Shown here one piece after another: positions 32,576-40,757 of a stretch of DNA of 64,000 nt. Source of the DNA: JAJPXC01 sp964562375 (GTDB taxonomy: Bacteria > Bacteroidota > Bacteroidia > Bacteroidales > Muribaculaceae). Under the pieces are notes generated by a model. The model saw nothing but the letters and a program-made list of their open reading frames with translations. It was not told where the DNA came from and made no database searches. Location: the NCBI GenBank assembly GCA_964562375.1, contig CAZLSW010000006.1, positions 9,031 through 73,030 on the forward strand, in the 5' to 3' direction. The translations under genes were made by a program, and so were the position numbers. The first letter of the stretch is position 1. Each line of letters opens with the position of its first letter.

Positions 32576-35500
32576 TTAAGGGTTATCGAAGAGAGGATCG
32601 TCGCCTTCCGAGCCTTCGGGGTACTCGGGGAGGGAGGGCTTCTGGGGGGCTTGCTGTCCCGCCGGCACGGCGGGACTTCCTACTTGGCCTTGGGGGCTGG
32701 CTTCTTGTAGGGCCTTCCCCTCGATGCTCTCGGGATTCTCGGGATTCTCGGGATTCTCGGGAATTTCGGGATTCTCGGGGATTTCGGGAATTTCGATATT
32801 TTCGATATTTTCGAGAATCTCGGGCATCTCGCCGGCCTGTCGTTCCTCCTCAATATGCTCCTCCAGCTCGGGCAGCGATTCAGGGTCGCCGTAAACCTCC
32901 GGGGGGAGGACGTCCTTCTGGGCGTCCATGTAATTCTGCTCCTCGAGGTAGCGGAAGTACTCGTCGAACGAGCGGCCTTCTCTCAACAGGGTTTCAAAGT
33001 TCTTCTCGGAGATGATGATGGGTCTCACCTGCCGCGGGATCTGCAACTGGGTGTCGTCGGCCATCACGCGACGGTAATGGTCGAGCTGCTCCATGTTGTC
33101 GAATCCCTTTATTATAAGCATTCCGAGGCGTCCAAAGTTCATTTGCTCGAGGTCGAAATCGCGCACGACAAACGTGTTGAAGTTGTGGCGGGCGATGTCG
33201 AAGAGCAGTTGGTTGGAACTTACCGAGTCGATGGGGAACGTCAAGACGAGCAACTGCGGGTTGGCCGGATTCAACTCGAAGTTGGCCAGCGAGTCGTTGG
33301 CCACCGCCGTGGAGTCGTTGGTCAAGCGCAGGTCCCACAGCATGCCGCGGGTGTTGACGGCGCCGCTCTGCAGCTGGCGGCCTTTGGCCAGTTGCTTCAG
33401 ATAGGACGAAGCAAGCGGCGTGATGTCGGTCTCGGGATACAACTCGAGCAATTCTTTGAGGGTCGACTGGAACGCCTCGGTGTTCTTCTCGGTGACGTAG
33501 CTGAGGGCCTCGATGAACATGAATTTGGGCATCAGTTTGCTCATCGGGAACTTCTGGCGCATCTCCTTGTAGGCGCGGTGCACGGCCGCGTTGTTGTTGT
33601 CGAGGTAAGCCTCGTAGGCCGCGTCGTACATAGCCTCCTGCTGTGCGTCCATAGCCTTGAGGTTGTCAAGGTATTTGGGGTCGGTCATGGCTTGGCCGTA
33701 CTTCGACTCGGGGAAGTCGTTGACGATCAGCAGGCGGTACTTTTCGGCCTGGGCTGTGTTGCCTTGGCGGGCGTACATCAGGTAGAGGTTGTAGTAGGTG
33801 TCGAGGCGGTACACGTTGTCGGGGTAGCGGGTCAACAGGCGGTTGAATTCGCTTTCGGCCGCCGGGTAGTCCTCGAGTTTGTCCTTCAGTATCACGCCCA
33901 TGTTGTACAATCCCTCCTGGATGATATCGTTGCAGGTGGCGCGCTCGGCGTCGGTTTTGGGAATCTGCTTGAGGTAGTATTCGGGGAAGTGGGGGTCGTT
34001 CTCGTGCTCGGCGGCCTCTTTCTCCTCCTTGGTCATTTCGGAGCCCTCGGAGCCTTCCTGCCCCTCTTTCTGCTCGTCTTCATCCTCGTCATCCTCCGAC
34101 GATGAGAATTCACTCATGTCGAACGACGATTTGTTTCTCCTTCGCCAATCGTCCTCCAGCTTGCGGGAACCCCAGCGTTTCTGGAAGTCGGTCTTGCCCG
34201 CGTTCTTCGACGCCGTGTTGTAGAAGTACCACGAATCGTCGGTGTTAAGGGTGAACGTCTGCGGCGCTGTCGAGCTGTTAAGAGTGGACCCTTGTGCTTC
34301 TTGCTCAGCGAGATACGCCTCGCGCTTGGCGGCCTCCTCCTCCTCTTTCTCCTTCTTCTTCAGGTCGTCGATAATCTTGTTGATTATCTTGAGCTGCTCC
34401 TCCTCGCTCATGTTGGAGAGCTTGAGCAGGGAGTCGTTGAGGGTGACGTTTTGGGAATATAGGGCCAACTCATCAAGCACGTCGGAGCGCTTTTTGAGTG
34501 TCTCGTAGTTGGGGTAACTCTCTGGTAATTGGGGAATTGCCTCGGAGAAGCAGGGCTGCGCCAACTCGTATTGATGGCGCTCGTAGTACAATTGGCCCAG
34601 GGTGATTTGTGCGATAGCCTTGTCGATGCCGTTGCGGGTGGATTTCTCGCAGGCAATCACGTAATTCTCAATGGCTTGGGTGGTGTCCTTGCGCGACAGG
34701 TAGAGGTTGCCGATGGCATAGTACACTTGGTCGAGGTACTGCGCGTTGCGGTCGTAGCGGGTCATGCGCTTGAGGGCTTTAACCTCAGGCTCGATGTTCT
34801 CGCCGGTATACACCTCGCTCTGCTTGATGCGTGCGTTGAACTTGGTGCGATATGTGGCCGATTGGGCCGAACCGGCCTTCTTGAACGCCTCGTAGGCGTC
34901 GGTTTTCTTGCCCAGACGGGCGTACACTTGGCCCAAGAGGAACCACAGGCGCGTTTTCTGGGCGCCCTTGGCGTATTTCACGGCTTGTCGCAGATAAGGA
35001 ACGGCCGGCTCCAATTCTTTGGAACGCAGGTAGTAATCGGCGTAGGCGAAATTGTACAGCCCGCGCAGGGTGTTGTTGGTCAACTCGGCCTCTTTAAGGC
35101 GCTTGAGTATCGTCTCGCCCTCAAATAGCCAATCCATAGCGATATAGCTTTTCGCCTGCCATATCTTGGCCTCGGTAACGGTCGTGGGCAACCACCAGAA
35201 ATGCTTGGAGATGTAGAAGAAAGTGGAAGCCGCGCCCAGGAAGTCGCCGTTGTAGTACTGGCTGCGGCCCATCATCATCCACGCGTTGTGGAGGAACGGG
35301 TTGTACTCGTCGCGCTTGAGCCACAGCTTGTACTCGTCGCTTTGTTTGCCCGATTTTTTCTTGGGGCGTTGCTTGATCGATCGCAATTGGATGGCCTTTT
35401 GCGCCTTCTCGATCGAGCGGGTGAAATCTCCGGTTGGCTGGGGAGCTTTGGAATCCTCCTTGGCCTCCACGGGATGCATGAAGAGCAATTGCTGGGAATA

Positions 35501-35707
35501 ATCGTCCTCGTAGGCCGATTCCATCTCCTGGAGCGTCTCCTTGTAGTGGGTGTCGCCGTTGTAGTAGATGTTGTATCGCGTGATGAACGCCATATAGTTG
35601 CGAGTCGACGCGGTGTTCTTCTTCAGCGAGCACGCAGGCAACATAGCCGCGACCATAACAATCGCGGCCAACGTCCACAGGGCTTTGGCTCTTACAACAA
35701 TCTTCAC
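32576..35707 (-). CDS. PorW/SprE-like TPR lipoprotein with repeat-derived tail
   Basis: About 1043 residues. A GTG start at 35707 gives MKIVVRAKALWTLAAIVMVAAMLPAC, an ideal lipoprotein signal; the ATG at 35803 would place 32 unlikely residues before it. The body is TPR-like helices (YYNGDTHYKETLQEME, YYNGDFLGAASTFFYISKHFWWLP, LGQVYARLGKKTDAYEAFKKAG, AESEFNRLLTRYPDNVYRLDTYYNLY), matching PorW/SprE, a type IX secretion-associated lipoprotein in other Bacteroidetes. A charged low-complexity linker lies at about 520-585. The last ~80 residues are dominated by repeats: EIPENPENPENPE from GGATTCTC-type DNA and QVGSPAVPAGQQ from the palindromic element. It precedes porX by 12 nt. Confidence 0.82.
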   Translation of the reverse strand: MKIVVRAKALWTLAAIVMVAAMLPACSLKKNTASTRNYMAFITRYNIYYNGDTHYKETLQEMESAYEDDYSQQLLFMHPVEAKEDSKAPQPTGDFTRSIEKAQKAIQLRSIKQRPKKKSGKQSDEYKLWLKRDEYNPFLHNAWMMMGRSQYYNGDFLGAASTFFYISKHFWWLPTTVTEAKIWQAKSYIAMDWLFEGETILKRLKEAELTNNTLRGLYNFAYADYYLRSKELEPAVPYLRQAVKYAKGAQKTRLWFLLGQVYARLGKKTDAYEAFKKAGSAQSATYRTKFNARIKQSEVYTGENIEPEVKALKRMTRYDRNAQYLDQVYYAIGNLYLSRKDTTQAIENYVIACEKSTRNGIDKAIAQITLGQLYYERHQYELAQPCFSEAIPQLPESYPNYETLKKRSDVLDELALYSQNVTLNDSLLKLSNMSEEEQLKIINKIIDDLKKKEKEEEEAAKREAYLAEQEAQGSTLNSSTAPQTFTLNTDDSWYFYNTASKNAGKTDFQKRWGSRKLEDDWRRRNKSSFDMSEFSSSEDDEDEDEQKEGQEGSEGSEMTKEEKEAAEHENDPHFPEYYLKQIPKTDAERATCNDIIQEGLYNMGVILKDKLEDYPAAESEFNRLLTRYPDNVYRLDTYYNLYLMYARQGNTAQAEKYRLLIVNDFPESKYGQAMTDPKYLDNLKAMDAQQEAMYDAAYEAYLDNNNAAVHRAYKEMRQKFPMSKLMPKFMFIEALSYVTEKNTEAFQSTLKELLELYPETDITPLASSYLKQLAKGRQLQSGAVNTRGMLWDLRLTNDSTAVANDSLANFELNPANPQLLVLTFPIDSVSSNQLLFDIARHNFNTFVVRDFDLEQMNFGRLGMLIIKGFDNMEQLDHYRRVMADDTQLQIPRQVRPIIISEKNFETLLREGRSFDEYFRYLEEQNYMDAQKDVLPPEVYGDPESLPELEEHIEEERQAGEMPEILENIENIEIPEIPENPEIPENPENPENPESIEGKALQEASPQGQVGSPAVPAGQQAPQKPSLPEYPEGSEGDDPLFDNP
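32651..32686 (-). repeat. Palindromic repeat read in frame in the PorW-like gene
   Basis: 36-nt copy of the dispersed palindrome encoding QVGSPAVPAGQQ; compare 6349-6384. Confidence 0.9.
32725..32830. repeat. GGATTCTCGG tandem repeat (family G) inside the PorW-like gene
   Basis: A run of TTCTCGGGA, TTTCGGGA and ATTTTCG units with 9-nt period encodes IEI/PEI/PENPEN repeats. The same DNA family is intergenic at 49379-49412 and 54578-54624. Confidence 0.9.
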
Positions 35708-35853
35708 GCCTAAATAACGTACTAAATGGGCTGTATATTGTACAAATCGGCTTAATAGCGTAAGCGCATCCCTTGGGGGCGGCCCTTGGACGGCCTTCAT
35801 CAAGCAGGTGCCACTCTTATGAGAACGAAATCGATTCTTCCCTCAATAGCCTT

Positions 35854-35882
35854 GGTCCTCGGGGTTCCGCGCCCCGAGGACC
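35854..35882. other. Perfect 11-bp inverted repeat in the gap before the PorW-like gene
   Basis: GGTCCTCGGGG (35854-35864) and CCCCGAGGACC (35872-35882) enclose TTCCGCG. No T-tract follows on either strand. It may terminate the small minus-strand gene at 35916 or be another palindromic element. Confidence 0.5.
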
Positions 35883-35915
35883 TTGACAGGCGATTATCTA
35901 GATAATAAAGGTTTG

Positions 35916-36158
35916 TCAGAAGAGGGTGAGCTGCGTGCCTTCGGCTGGGGCCATCTGGAGCACGGAGCGAGTAGTCCATCCCTGCGAGCCGTTGCGCAGG
36001 GTGAGGGTCATCAGTCCCATGGCGTCGCCCAGGGAGCGGCGCAGGAAGCGTATCACTTCTCCCATTGATGCCAGGCCGCTCAGCCGGCCGGAGAAGAGGG
36101 TGTTGCCCCCGCAGGTGACGGTGGCGAACAGCAAGTCGGAAGAGGAAATTCGTGACAT
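35916..36158 (-). CDS. Small conserved-looking protein of unknown function
   Basis: The 80-residue product (MSRISSSDLLFATVTCGGNTLFSGRLSGLASMGEVIRFLRRSLGDAMGLMTLTLRNGSQGWTTRSVLQ...) is short, soluble, and has a beta-helix-beta look with a basic VIRFLRRSLG helix. I recall similar small proteins in other Bacteroidales but no function. No antisense or overlapping gene competes here and codon use fits the neighbours, so I take it as real with moderate confidence. It is isolated between repeat blocks. Confidence 0.55.
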   Translation of the reverse strand: MSRISSSDLLFATVTCGGNTLFSGRLSGLASMGEVIRFLRRSLGDAMGLMTLTLRNGSQGWTTRSVLQMAPAEGTQLTLF

Positions 36159-36170
36159 GGGGGGTAAAGT

Positions 36171-36340
36171 TTTTAGTTTCTAGTTTTTAGTTTCTAGTTT
36201 CTAGTTTCTAGTTGATGTTTTAAATCTTTAAAGCATTAAATCTTTAAAGGAGGAAAGGAGGAAAGGATCAACGGGGCTATCCTGAAGCCCCCGCTTCGGG
36301 GGTTGGGGGGCCGAGGGGCTTGGGGGCCTAGGGGGTCGTT
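36171..36340. repeat. Three stacked repeat families (C, F, I) in one gap
   Basis: TAGTTTCTAG units (36171-36213), AAATCTTTAAAG and GGAGGAAAGG units (36219-36266), then the GC-rich unit with CCCCCGCTTCGGGGG (36286-36300) and GGGGGCC runs. The rest up to 36430 holds only the tpx terminator. Confidence 0.85.
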
Positions 36341-36358
36341 TCCTAATCTGATGCAAAG

Positions 36359-36398
36359 ATAAAAAGCCGCCTGTGCCATATTATGGCACAGGCGGCTT
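36359..36398 (-). terminator. Terminator of tpx
   Basis: A 17-bp perfect stem AAGCCGCCTGTGCCATA / TATGGCACAGGCGGCTT (36364-36398). On the minus strand it is followed by TTTTATC. It could work in both directions. Confidence 0.8.
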
Positions 36399-36430
36399 AA
36401 ATTCGGTTAATAGTTTATTGTTTCTGGTTT

Positions 36431-36940
36431 CTAGTCTTTGCGGCGGAGGACGTCGATTACCTCGTCGTAGTGAGGCTCGTGGGTGATTTCCTCAACCAGG
36501 TCGCTGTAGATGACGTTGCGGTCCTCATCGAGCACGATCACGGCGCGAGCGAGCAGTCCGGCAAGGGGGCCGTCAACAATCTGCAAGCCGTATTTCTGGG
36601 CGAACATGGGCGAGCGGAATGCCGAGGCGATGGTGACGTCGTTGATGCCCTCGGCCGAGCAGAAGCGACCCGAGGCGAAGGGCAGGTCCATCGATATGCA
36701 CAGCACGGCTGTGTTGTCCAATCCGGCGGCCTCTTTGTTGAAGCGGCGCACCGAGGCGGCGCACACGGGGGTGTCCAACGACGGGAATATGTTCATCACC
36801 ACTCTTTTACCACGGTAATCGGAGCAGTGTACTTCTTTCAACTCAGGGGTGACGAGGGTGAAGCATGGTGCTTTCTCGCCCACGCGGGGAATCGTGCCGT
36901 AAGTGTGGCAGGGTTGGCCTTTGAAATAGATGGTTTCCAT
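36431..36940 (-). CDS. tpx: Thiol peroxidase (2-Cys peroxiredoxin)
   Basis: Tpx reduces hydrogen peroxide and organic peroxides with electrons from thioredoxin. The 169-residue protein has the peroxidatic Cys in FPSLDTPVCAASVRRFN (about residue 59) and the resolving Cys in SGRFCSAEG (about 93), the pair that defines atypical 2-Cys Tpx enzymes, plus RAVIVLDEDRNVIYSDLVEEIT. Length is normal. It starts 2 nt after the stop of the preceding gene, so the two are co-transcribed. Confidence 0.96.
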   Translation of the reverse strand: METIYFKGQPCHTYGTIPRVGEKAPCFTLVTPELKEVHCSDYRGKRVVMNIFPSLDTPVCAASVRRFNKEAAGLDNTAVLCISMDLPFASGRFCSAEGINDVTIASAFRSPMFAQKYGLQIVDGPLAGLLARAVIVLDEDRNVIYSDLVEEITHEPHYDEVIDVLRRKD

Positions 36941-36942
36941 AA

Positions 36943-38133
36943 TTATAAACTACTTATCATCATTATAACGTCGTCGGCGAGGTGATTGTTGAACGCCGGG
37001 ATGATTTCTCGCGCGATACCCTCCCGGTCGGCTAGGATAATGGCTGGAAAAGCCGTAACGCCGCAGTCGCGGGCAAGAGCTCGTGCCGAAATCAACCGGT
37101 ATTCACCCACGCGGTCGTAGCCCAGCAGCGGCTCTATCTGGTCGACATTCGACGTCACGAATGCCCACAGCACCTGCACGCTCGTGGGAAGCTGGCTAAC
37201 CGCCTCGCGCACTGCCTCGATAGTGGCCCCGGTAGACGCCACCTCGGGCGACAGCACCACGATAAGGGTGGGGGAGAGGAACCCGTCGCCGCGGTGGTAG
37301 GTGTACCGCTCCCCAGTGGTCGTGGGGCACGAGAACGCGGGCACCGGTTGTCCCTTGAGCGACTCAAGGGCGAACATCCCCTGGCGGTAGCGAGTAAACT
37401 CCTCCGGGAACCATGCGATCAGGCCGCGCTCAGAGAAGTCGGGGGTTTCAGGGTCGAGGGTGGTGAAGTCGACGCGTATCGACTGCTCGCTGATCGACCC
37501 GGGGTTGTTCTCCACCTCCATCCTCACGGGAAGGTAGCTCTTGGGGTCGAGCCATAGCGTCAACTCTTTAGCGTCATAGCCCTGGAACCGCCTCAGAGCT
37601 TTAACAACAGGCGAGGGTACGCCCTGGCGCAGGCTATCGGGGGTGAAGTGCCAGGTGTAGGTGGTGTCGCGTTGTATTTCGAGTAATTGACGGGCCAGAA
37701 ACTGGGGGAGTATCTCGGTGAACTGGGCGTTGTTTTGCACCCCGCGGGAATAGTCGGGCAGGCGGGCCGGGGAACCGGCGCCGAGCGGTATCGAGTCCCA
37801 TTGCCAGTGATACTCCTGCAACCGCTGGTCGCGATAGCGATAGTGGCTACCGTCGGCGTAGGCGCTCCACCCTTTCGACGTGCCGCTGGCCGTGGGCACC
37901 TCCCATTGGATGATATAGTCGGCCGGGGCGATCGAGTCGCCCTGCGACGACCACATCTCCACGGTGTACACCACCGGCTCGCTGAACGCTGGCATGGTCA
38001 CCTCGTAGGTGGCGCGTCCGTGATAACCATCGGCGTTCTGCAGGGTCGAGACAATATCAGCAATCCCCTGGGCTTGCGAGCCCAAGGGACATAGTGCCGC
38101 TATCACAAATAACAAGTACACTGTCCTTCTCAT
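36943..38133 (-). CDS. Secreted protein, LolA-like N-terminus and thioredoxin-like C-terminus
   Basis: About 396 residues with a signal peptide (MRRTVYLLFVIAALCPLGSQAQ). Residues ~25-235 (ADIVSTLQNADGYHGRATYEVTM ... ELTLWLDPKSYLPVRMEVENNPG) resemble LolA/LolB-type or outer-membrane lipoprotein-sorting beta folds. Residues ~265-395 (KGQPVPAFSCPTTTGERYTY ... LIVVLSPEVASTGATIEAVREAV ... CGVTAFPAIILADREGIAREI) follow a TlpA-like thioredoxin fold with the cis-Pro but without CxxC. Function unknown. An ATG at 38142 three codons earlier is also possible. Co-transcribed with tpx, which hints at a periplasmic oxidative-stress or redox role; this is inference. Confidence 0.7.
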   Translation of the reverse strand: MRRTVYLLFVIAALCPLGSQAQGIADIVSTLQNADGYHGRATYEVTMPAFSEPVVYTVEMWSSQGDSIAPADYIIQWEVPTASGTSKGWSAYADGSHYRYRDQRLQEYHWQWDSIPLGAGSPARLPDYSRGVQNNAQFTEILPQFLARQLLEIQRDTTYTWHFTPDSLRQGVPSPVVKALRRFQGYDAKELTLWLDPKSYLPVRMEVENNPGSISEQSIRVDFTTLDPETPDFSERGLIAWFPEEFTRYRQGMFALESLKGQPVPAFSCPTTTGERYTYHRGDGFLSPTLIVVLSPEVASTGATIEAVREAVSQLPTSVQVLWAFVTSNVDQIEPLLGYDRVGEYRLISARALARDCGVTAFPAIILADREGIAREIIPAFNNHLADDVIMMISSL

Positions 38134-38200
38134 AAACCACATTTAGTTGACGCTTTCTTGTATAACAAGAAAAGAGGCTGAATGTTTTACGGAAACCCTA

Positions 38201-38647
38201 TTACCGCTTGGATTGGAAAAAGGAGCGCATCAGCTCGGCGCATTCATCGGCGAGAACTCCGGCTGTTACCGTGGCTTTGGGATGAAAAGGGCTGCGGGAG
38301 GTGAAAGTGGCATAGCCTCGCTTGACGTCGGTGGCGCCGTACACCACGCGTTTCACCTGAGCCCAGCCTATAGCCCCTGCGCACATAAGACATGGCTCCA
38401 CGGTGACGTATAGCGTGCAGTCCTGCAGGTATTTCCCCCCGAGGGAATTCATGGCGGCAGTGAGAGCTTGCATTTCGGCGTGAGCGGTGATGTCGCTTAG
38501 TCGTTCGGTCATGTTATGACCTCGGCCGATGACACGTCCTTTGCAGGCCACGACAGCCCCAATGGGTACTTCGCCCTCTTCCATGGCTGCCTTTGCCTCG
38601 ACTAAGGCTTGGCGCATCATTCGCTCGTCGTCGTTCAATTCTATCAT
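38201..38647 (-). CDS. tadA: tRNA-specific adenosine deaminase-type nucleoside deaminase
   Basis: The 148-residue zinc deaminase has HAEMQAL (proton shuttle Glu and zinc His) and TVEPCLMCAGAI (zinc Cys pair). It also has the TadA-like start MRQALVEAKAAMEEGEVPIGAVV and RVVYGATDVKRGYATF. TadA deaminates A34 to inosine in tRNA-Arg. A role as guanine deaminase cannot be excluded but the motifs fit TadA best. Its start overlaps the rnz stop by 4 nt, coupling two tRNA-maturation enzymes. Confidence 0.9.
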   Translation of the reverse strand: MIELNDDERMMRQALVEAKAAMEEGEVPIGAVVACKGRVIGRGHNMTERLSDITAHAEMQALTAAMNSLGGKYLQDCTLYVTVEPCLMCAGAIGWAQVKRVVYGATDVKRGYATFTSRSPFHPKATVTAGVLADECAELMRSFFQSKR

Positions 38648-39558
38648 AGCAGGGGGATGGTGAGGCCTTCGTTGGCGATGGTCACGGGGGAGAATTCCTC
38701 GAGGGCCTGGGACAGGTGCTGGTCCTCGCTGAGGTAGGATTTGGAGAAGTGGCCCAAGAGCAAACCTTTGACCTCGGCGTCGCGGGCGATGCGGGCCGCC
38801 TCGCGGGCTGTGGAATGGAAGCGTTGATGAGCTTTTTCGGTGGAGTCGTCGGCGTAGGTGGCTTCGTGGTAAAGAAGATCGACGCCGCGGATGGCATCTA
38901 CCACCGGCGGATAGTAGGTGGTATCCGAGATATAGGCGTAGGAAACCGATGGATCAGGGTCGGTGGTGAGCCACGAGTTGGGGATCACCGTGCCGTCCTC
39001 CTTGATGAAGTCGTCGCCTTGCTTTATGGCTTGGCGAAGGTGGATGGGCACCTGGTGATACTCCATCATGTCGCCGCGCAGATGGCGAGGCTTGGGTTTC
39101 TCGCGGAAGATGAACCCAACGGTGGGCACCCGGTGGTTCAGGGGAACGGTCTCCACGGTGATGGCGTCGTTTTCGAGGATGACGGCGCGCTCGGGCTTGA
39201 TGATGTTGAAGTCGATCTCAACCGACATGTTGTGGCAGAAGAAATCGAGCATTCGCTGGAACATCTCGGCGCCTTCCTTGAACGTGTGGATGGTGATTTT
39301 GCCGTCGTTCCCGTGCAGGGAGAGGGTGGAGAGCAATCCCACCAGGCCCAGGCAATGGTCGCCGTGGAGGTGGCTGATGAAGATGTGCCGCAAGCGCGAG
39401 AATTTGATTCTCATCTTGCGCGCCTGCAGCTGGGTGCCCTCTCCGCAATCCACCATGTAGAGGGTGTCGCGGATGTCGAGCACCTGGCACGTGGGGTTGT
39501 GGCGCAGCGTAGGGGTCGCTGAGCCACAGCCCAATATCTTCACCTCAAAGCGGGCCAT
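38644..39558 (-). CDS. rnz: Ribonuclease Z
   Basis: RNase Z cuts the 3' trailer from tRNA precursors that lack encoded CCA, as the tRNA-Asp in this window does. The 304-residue metallo-beta-lactamase-fold protein shows GCGSATPTLRHNPTCQVL and VDCGEGTQLQ, the zinc motif HLHGDHCLG near 64-72, VPLNHRVPTVGFIF, YISDTTY and HEATY, and HFHS-like HQRFHSTA plus GHFSKSY near the end. Length is that of the short bacterial form. It is followed by tadA with a 4-nt overlap. Confidence 0.95.
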   Translation of the reverse strand: MARFEVKILGCGSATPTLRHNPTCQVLDIRDTLYMVDCGEGTQLQARKMRIKFSRLRHIFISHLHGDHCLGLVGLLSTLSLHGNDGKITIHTFKEGAEMFQRMLDFFCHNMSVEIDFNIIKPERAVILENDAITVETVPLNHRVPTVGFIFREKPKPRHLRGDMMEYHQVPIHLRQAIKQGDDFIKEDGTVIPNSWLTTDPDPSVSYAYISDTTYYPPVVDAIRGVDLLYHEATYADDSTEKAHQRFHSTAREAARIARDAEVKGLLLGHFSKSYLSEDQHLSQALEEFSPVTIANEGLTIPLL

Positions 39559-39570
39559 AGGGGGAGGTTT

Positions 39571-39640
39571 TCAGTTTTCAGTCGTTTGTTCGATTGTCGT
39601 GCACTCGTGTATTCGTGCATTCGTGCATTCGAGTAAACGA
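39571..39640. repeat. Repeats before rnz: TTTTCAGT and CGTGCATT units (families C and E)
   Basis: TTTTCAGTTTTCAGTC followed by CGTGCACTCGTGTATTCG and further CGTGCATT units; the second block is the complement of the CGAATGCACG family. Confidence 0.8.
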
Positions 39641-39645
39641 GAGAT

Positions 39646-40653
39646 TTATTTCTTATGCTTGATCATGTAGAGGGCAATCTGCACGGCGTTGAGGGCGGCG
39701 CCCTTCTTAATCTGGTCGCCTACCACCCAGAACGAAAGGCCGTTAGGGTCGGTCAAGTCCTTGCGGATGCGTCCCACATAAACGGGATCCTTGTGGGCGA
39801 TCTCCAGGGGCATCGGGTAGCGCTTGTTGGCCGGATCGTCAACCACGACAAGTCCCTCGCCTTTCTCGAATGCCGCGCGGGCCTCTTCCACCGACACCGG
39901 TCGCTCGGTCTCCACCCAGATGGCCTCGGAGTGGGCGCGCATCACCGGTACGCGCACGCACGTTGCCGAAACGTCCAATTTGGGCGCGTGCATAATCTTC
40001 TTGGTTTCGTTGTACATCTTCATCTCCTCCTTGGTGTACCCGTTGTCGAGGAACACGTCCACGTGAGGGATGACGTTGTAGGCCAATTGGTAGGCGAACT
40101 TCTCAACCGTAGGCTCTTCGCCGCGCTCGATCTGGCCGTATTGGCGCACCAGCTCGTCCATGGCGGCGGCGCCGGCGCCCGATGCGGCCTGATAGGTGGC
40201 CACATGCACGCGCTTGATGGGCGTAAGGTCGTTGATCGGCTTGAGGGCTACCACCATCTGGATGGTGGTGCAATTGGGGTTGGCGATGATGTTGCGGGGA
40301 GCGTTGAAGGCGTCGTCGCCGTTCACCTCGGGGACAACCAGGGGCACGTCCTGGTCCATGCGGAAAGCCGAGGAATTGTCGATCATAATGGCGCCATGTC
40401 GGGTGATTGTGTCGGCAAACTGCTTGCTGACGCCGGCACCAGCCGATACGAAAGCGTAGTCGACGCCGCGGAAGTCGTCGTTGTCCTGAAGGAGTTTTAC
40501 CTCGTATTCCTTGCCGCGGAAGGTGTACTTACGGCCCGCACTGCGCTGGGAACCAAACAACAACAACTCGTCGACGGGGAAATTCTGCTCGTCGAGCACG
40601 CGGAGAAACTCCTGACCAACGGCGCCCGAGGCGCCCACAATGGCTACTTTCAT
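39646..40653 (-). CDS. asd: Aspartate-semialdehyde dehydrogenase
   Basis: Asd reduces aspartyl phosphate to aspartate semialdehyde, the branch point to lysine/diaminopimelate, threonine and methionine. The 335-residue product has the NADP-binding start MKVAIVGASGAVGQEF, the nucleophile Cys128 in IANPNCTTIQM, TYQAASGAGAAAMDEL and RVPVMRAHSEAIWV with the active-site His. The ATG at 40653 is chosen; three codons earlier (40662) another ATG gives MHKMKV. It stands alone between repeat blocks with a possible promoter at 40698-40705. Confidence 0.95.
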   Translation of the reverse strand: MKVAIVGASGAVGQEFLRVLDEQNFPVDELLLFGSQRSAGRKYTFRGKEYEVKLLQDNDDFRGVDYAFVSAGAGVSKQFADTITRHGAIMIDNSSAFRMDQDVPLVVPEVNGDDAFNAPRNIIANPNCTTIQMVVALKPINDLTPIKRVHVATYQAASGAGAAAMDELVRQYGQIERGEEPTVEKFAYQLAYNVIPHVDVFLDNGYTKEEMKMYNETKKIMHAPKLDVSATCVRVPVMRAHSEAIWVETERPVSVEEARAAFEKGEGLVVVDDPANKRYPMPLEIAHKDPVYVGRIRKDLTDPNGLSFWVVGDQIKKGAALNAVQIALYMIKHKK

Positions 40654-40697
40654 TTTATGCAAATCTCGTTAATATTATATGTATAAGCTTTGACCCG

Positions 40698-40705
40698 CGA
40701 AGTTA
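40698..40705 (-). promoter_or_regulatory. Possible -7 box of asd
   Basis: TAACTTCG followed by CGGG on the minus strand, 44 nt before the asd ATG. A TTG is present about 16 nt upstream, close to the arrangement before korA. Confidence 0.35.
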
Positions 40706-40757
40706 CACATTTTAAACCACACAAGTGGAAATTCACCCCAAAAATTTGCGCCCGGGG

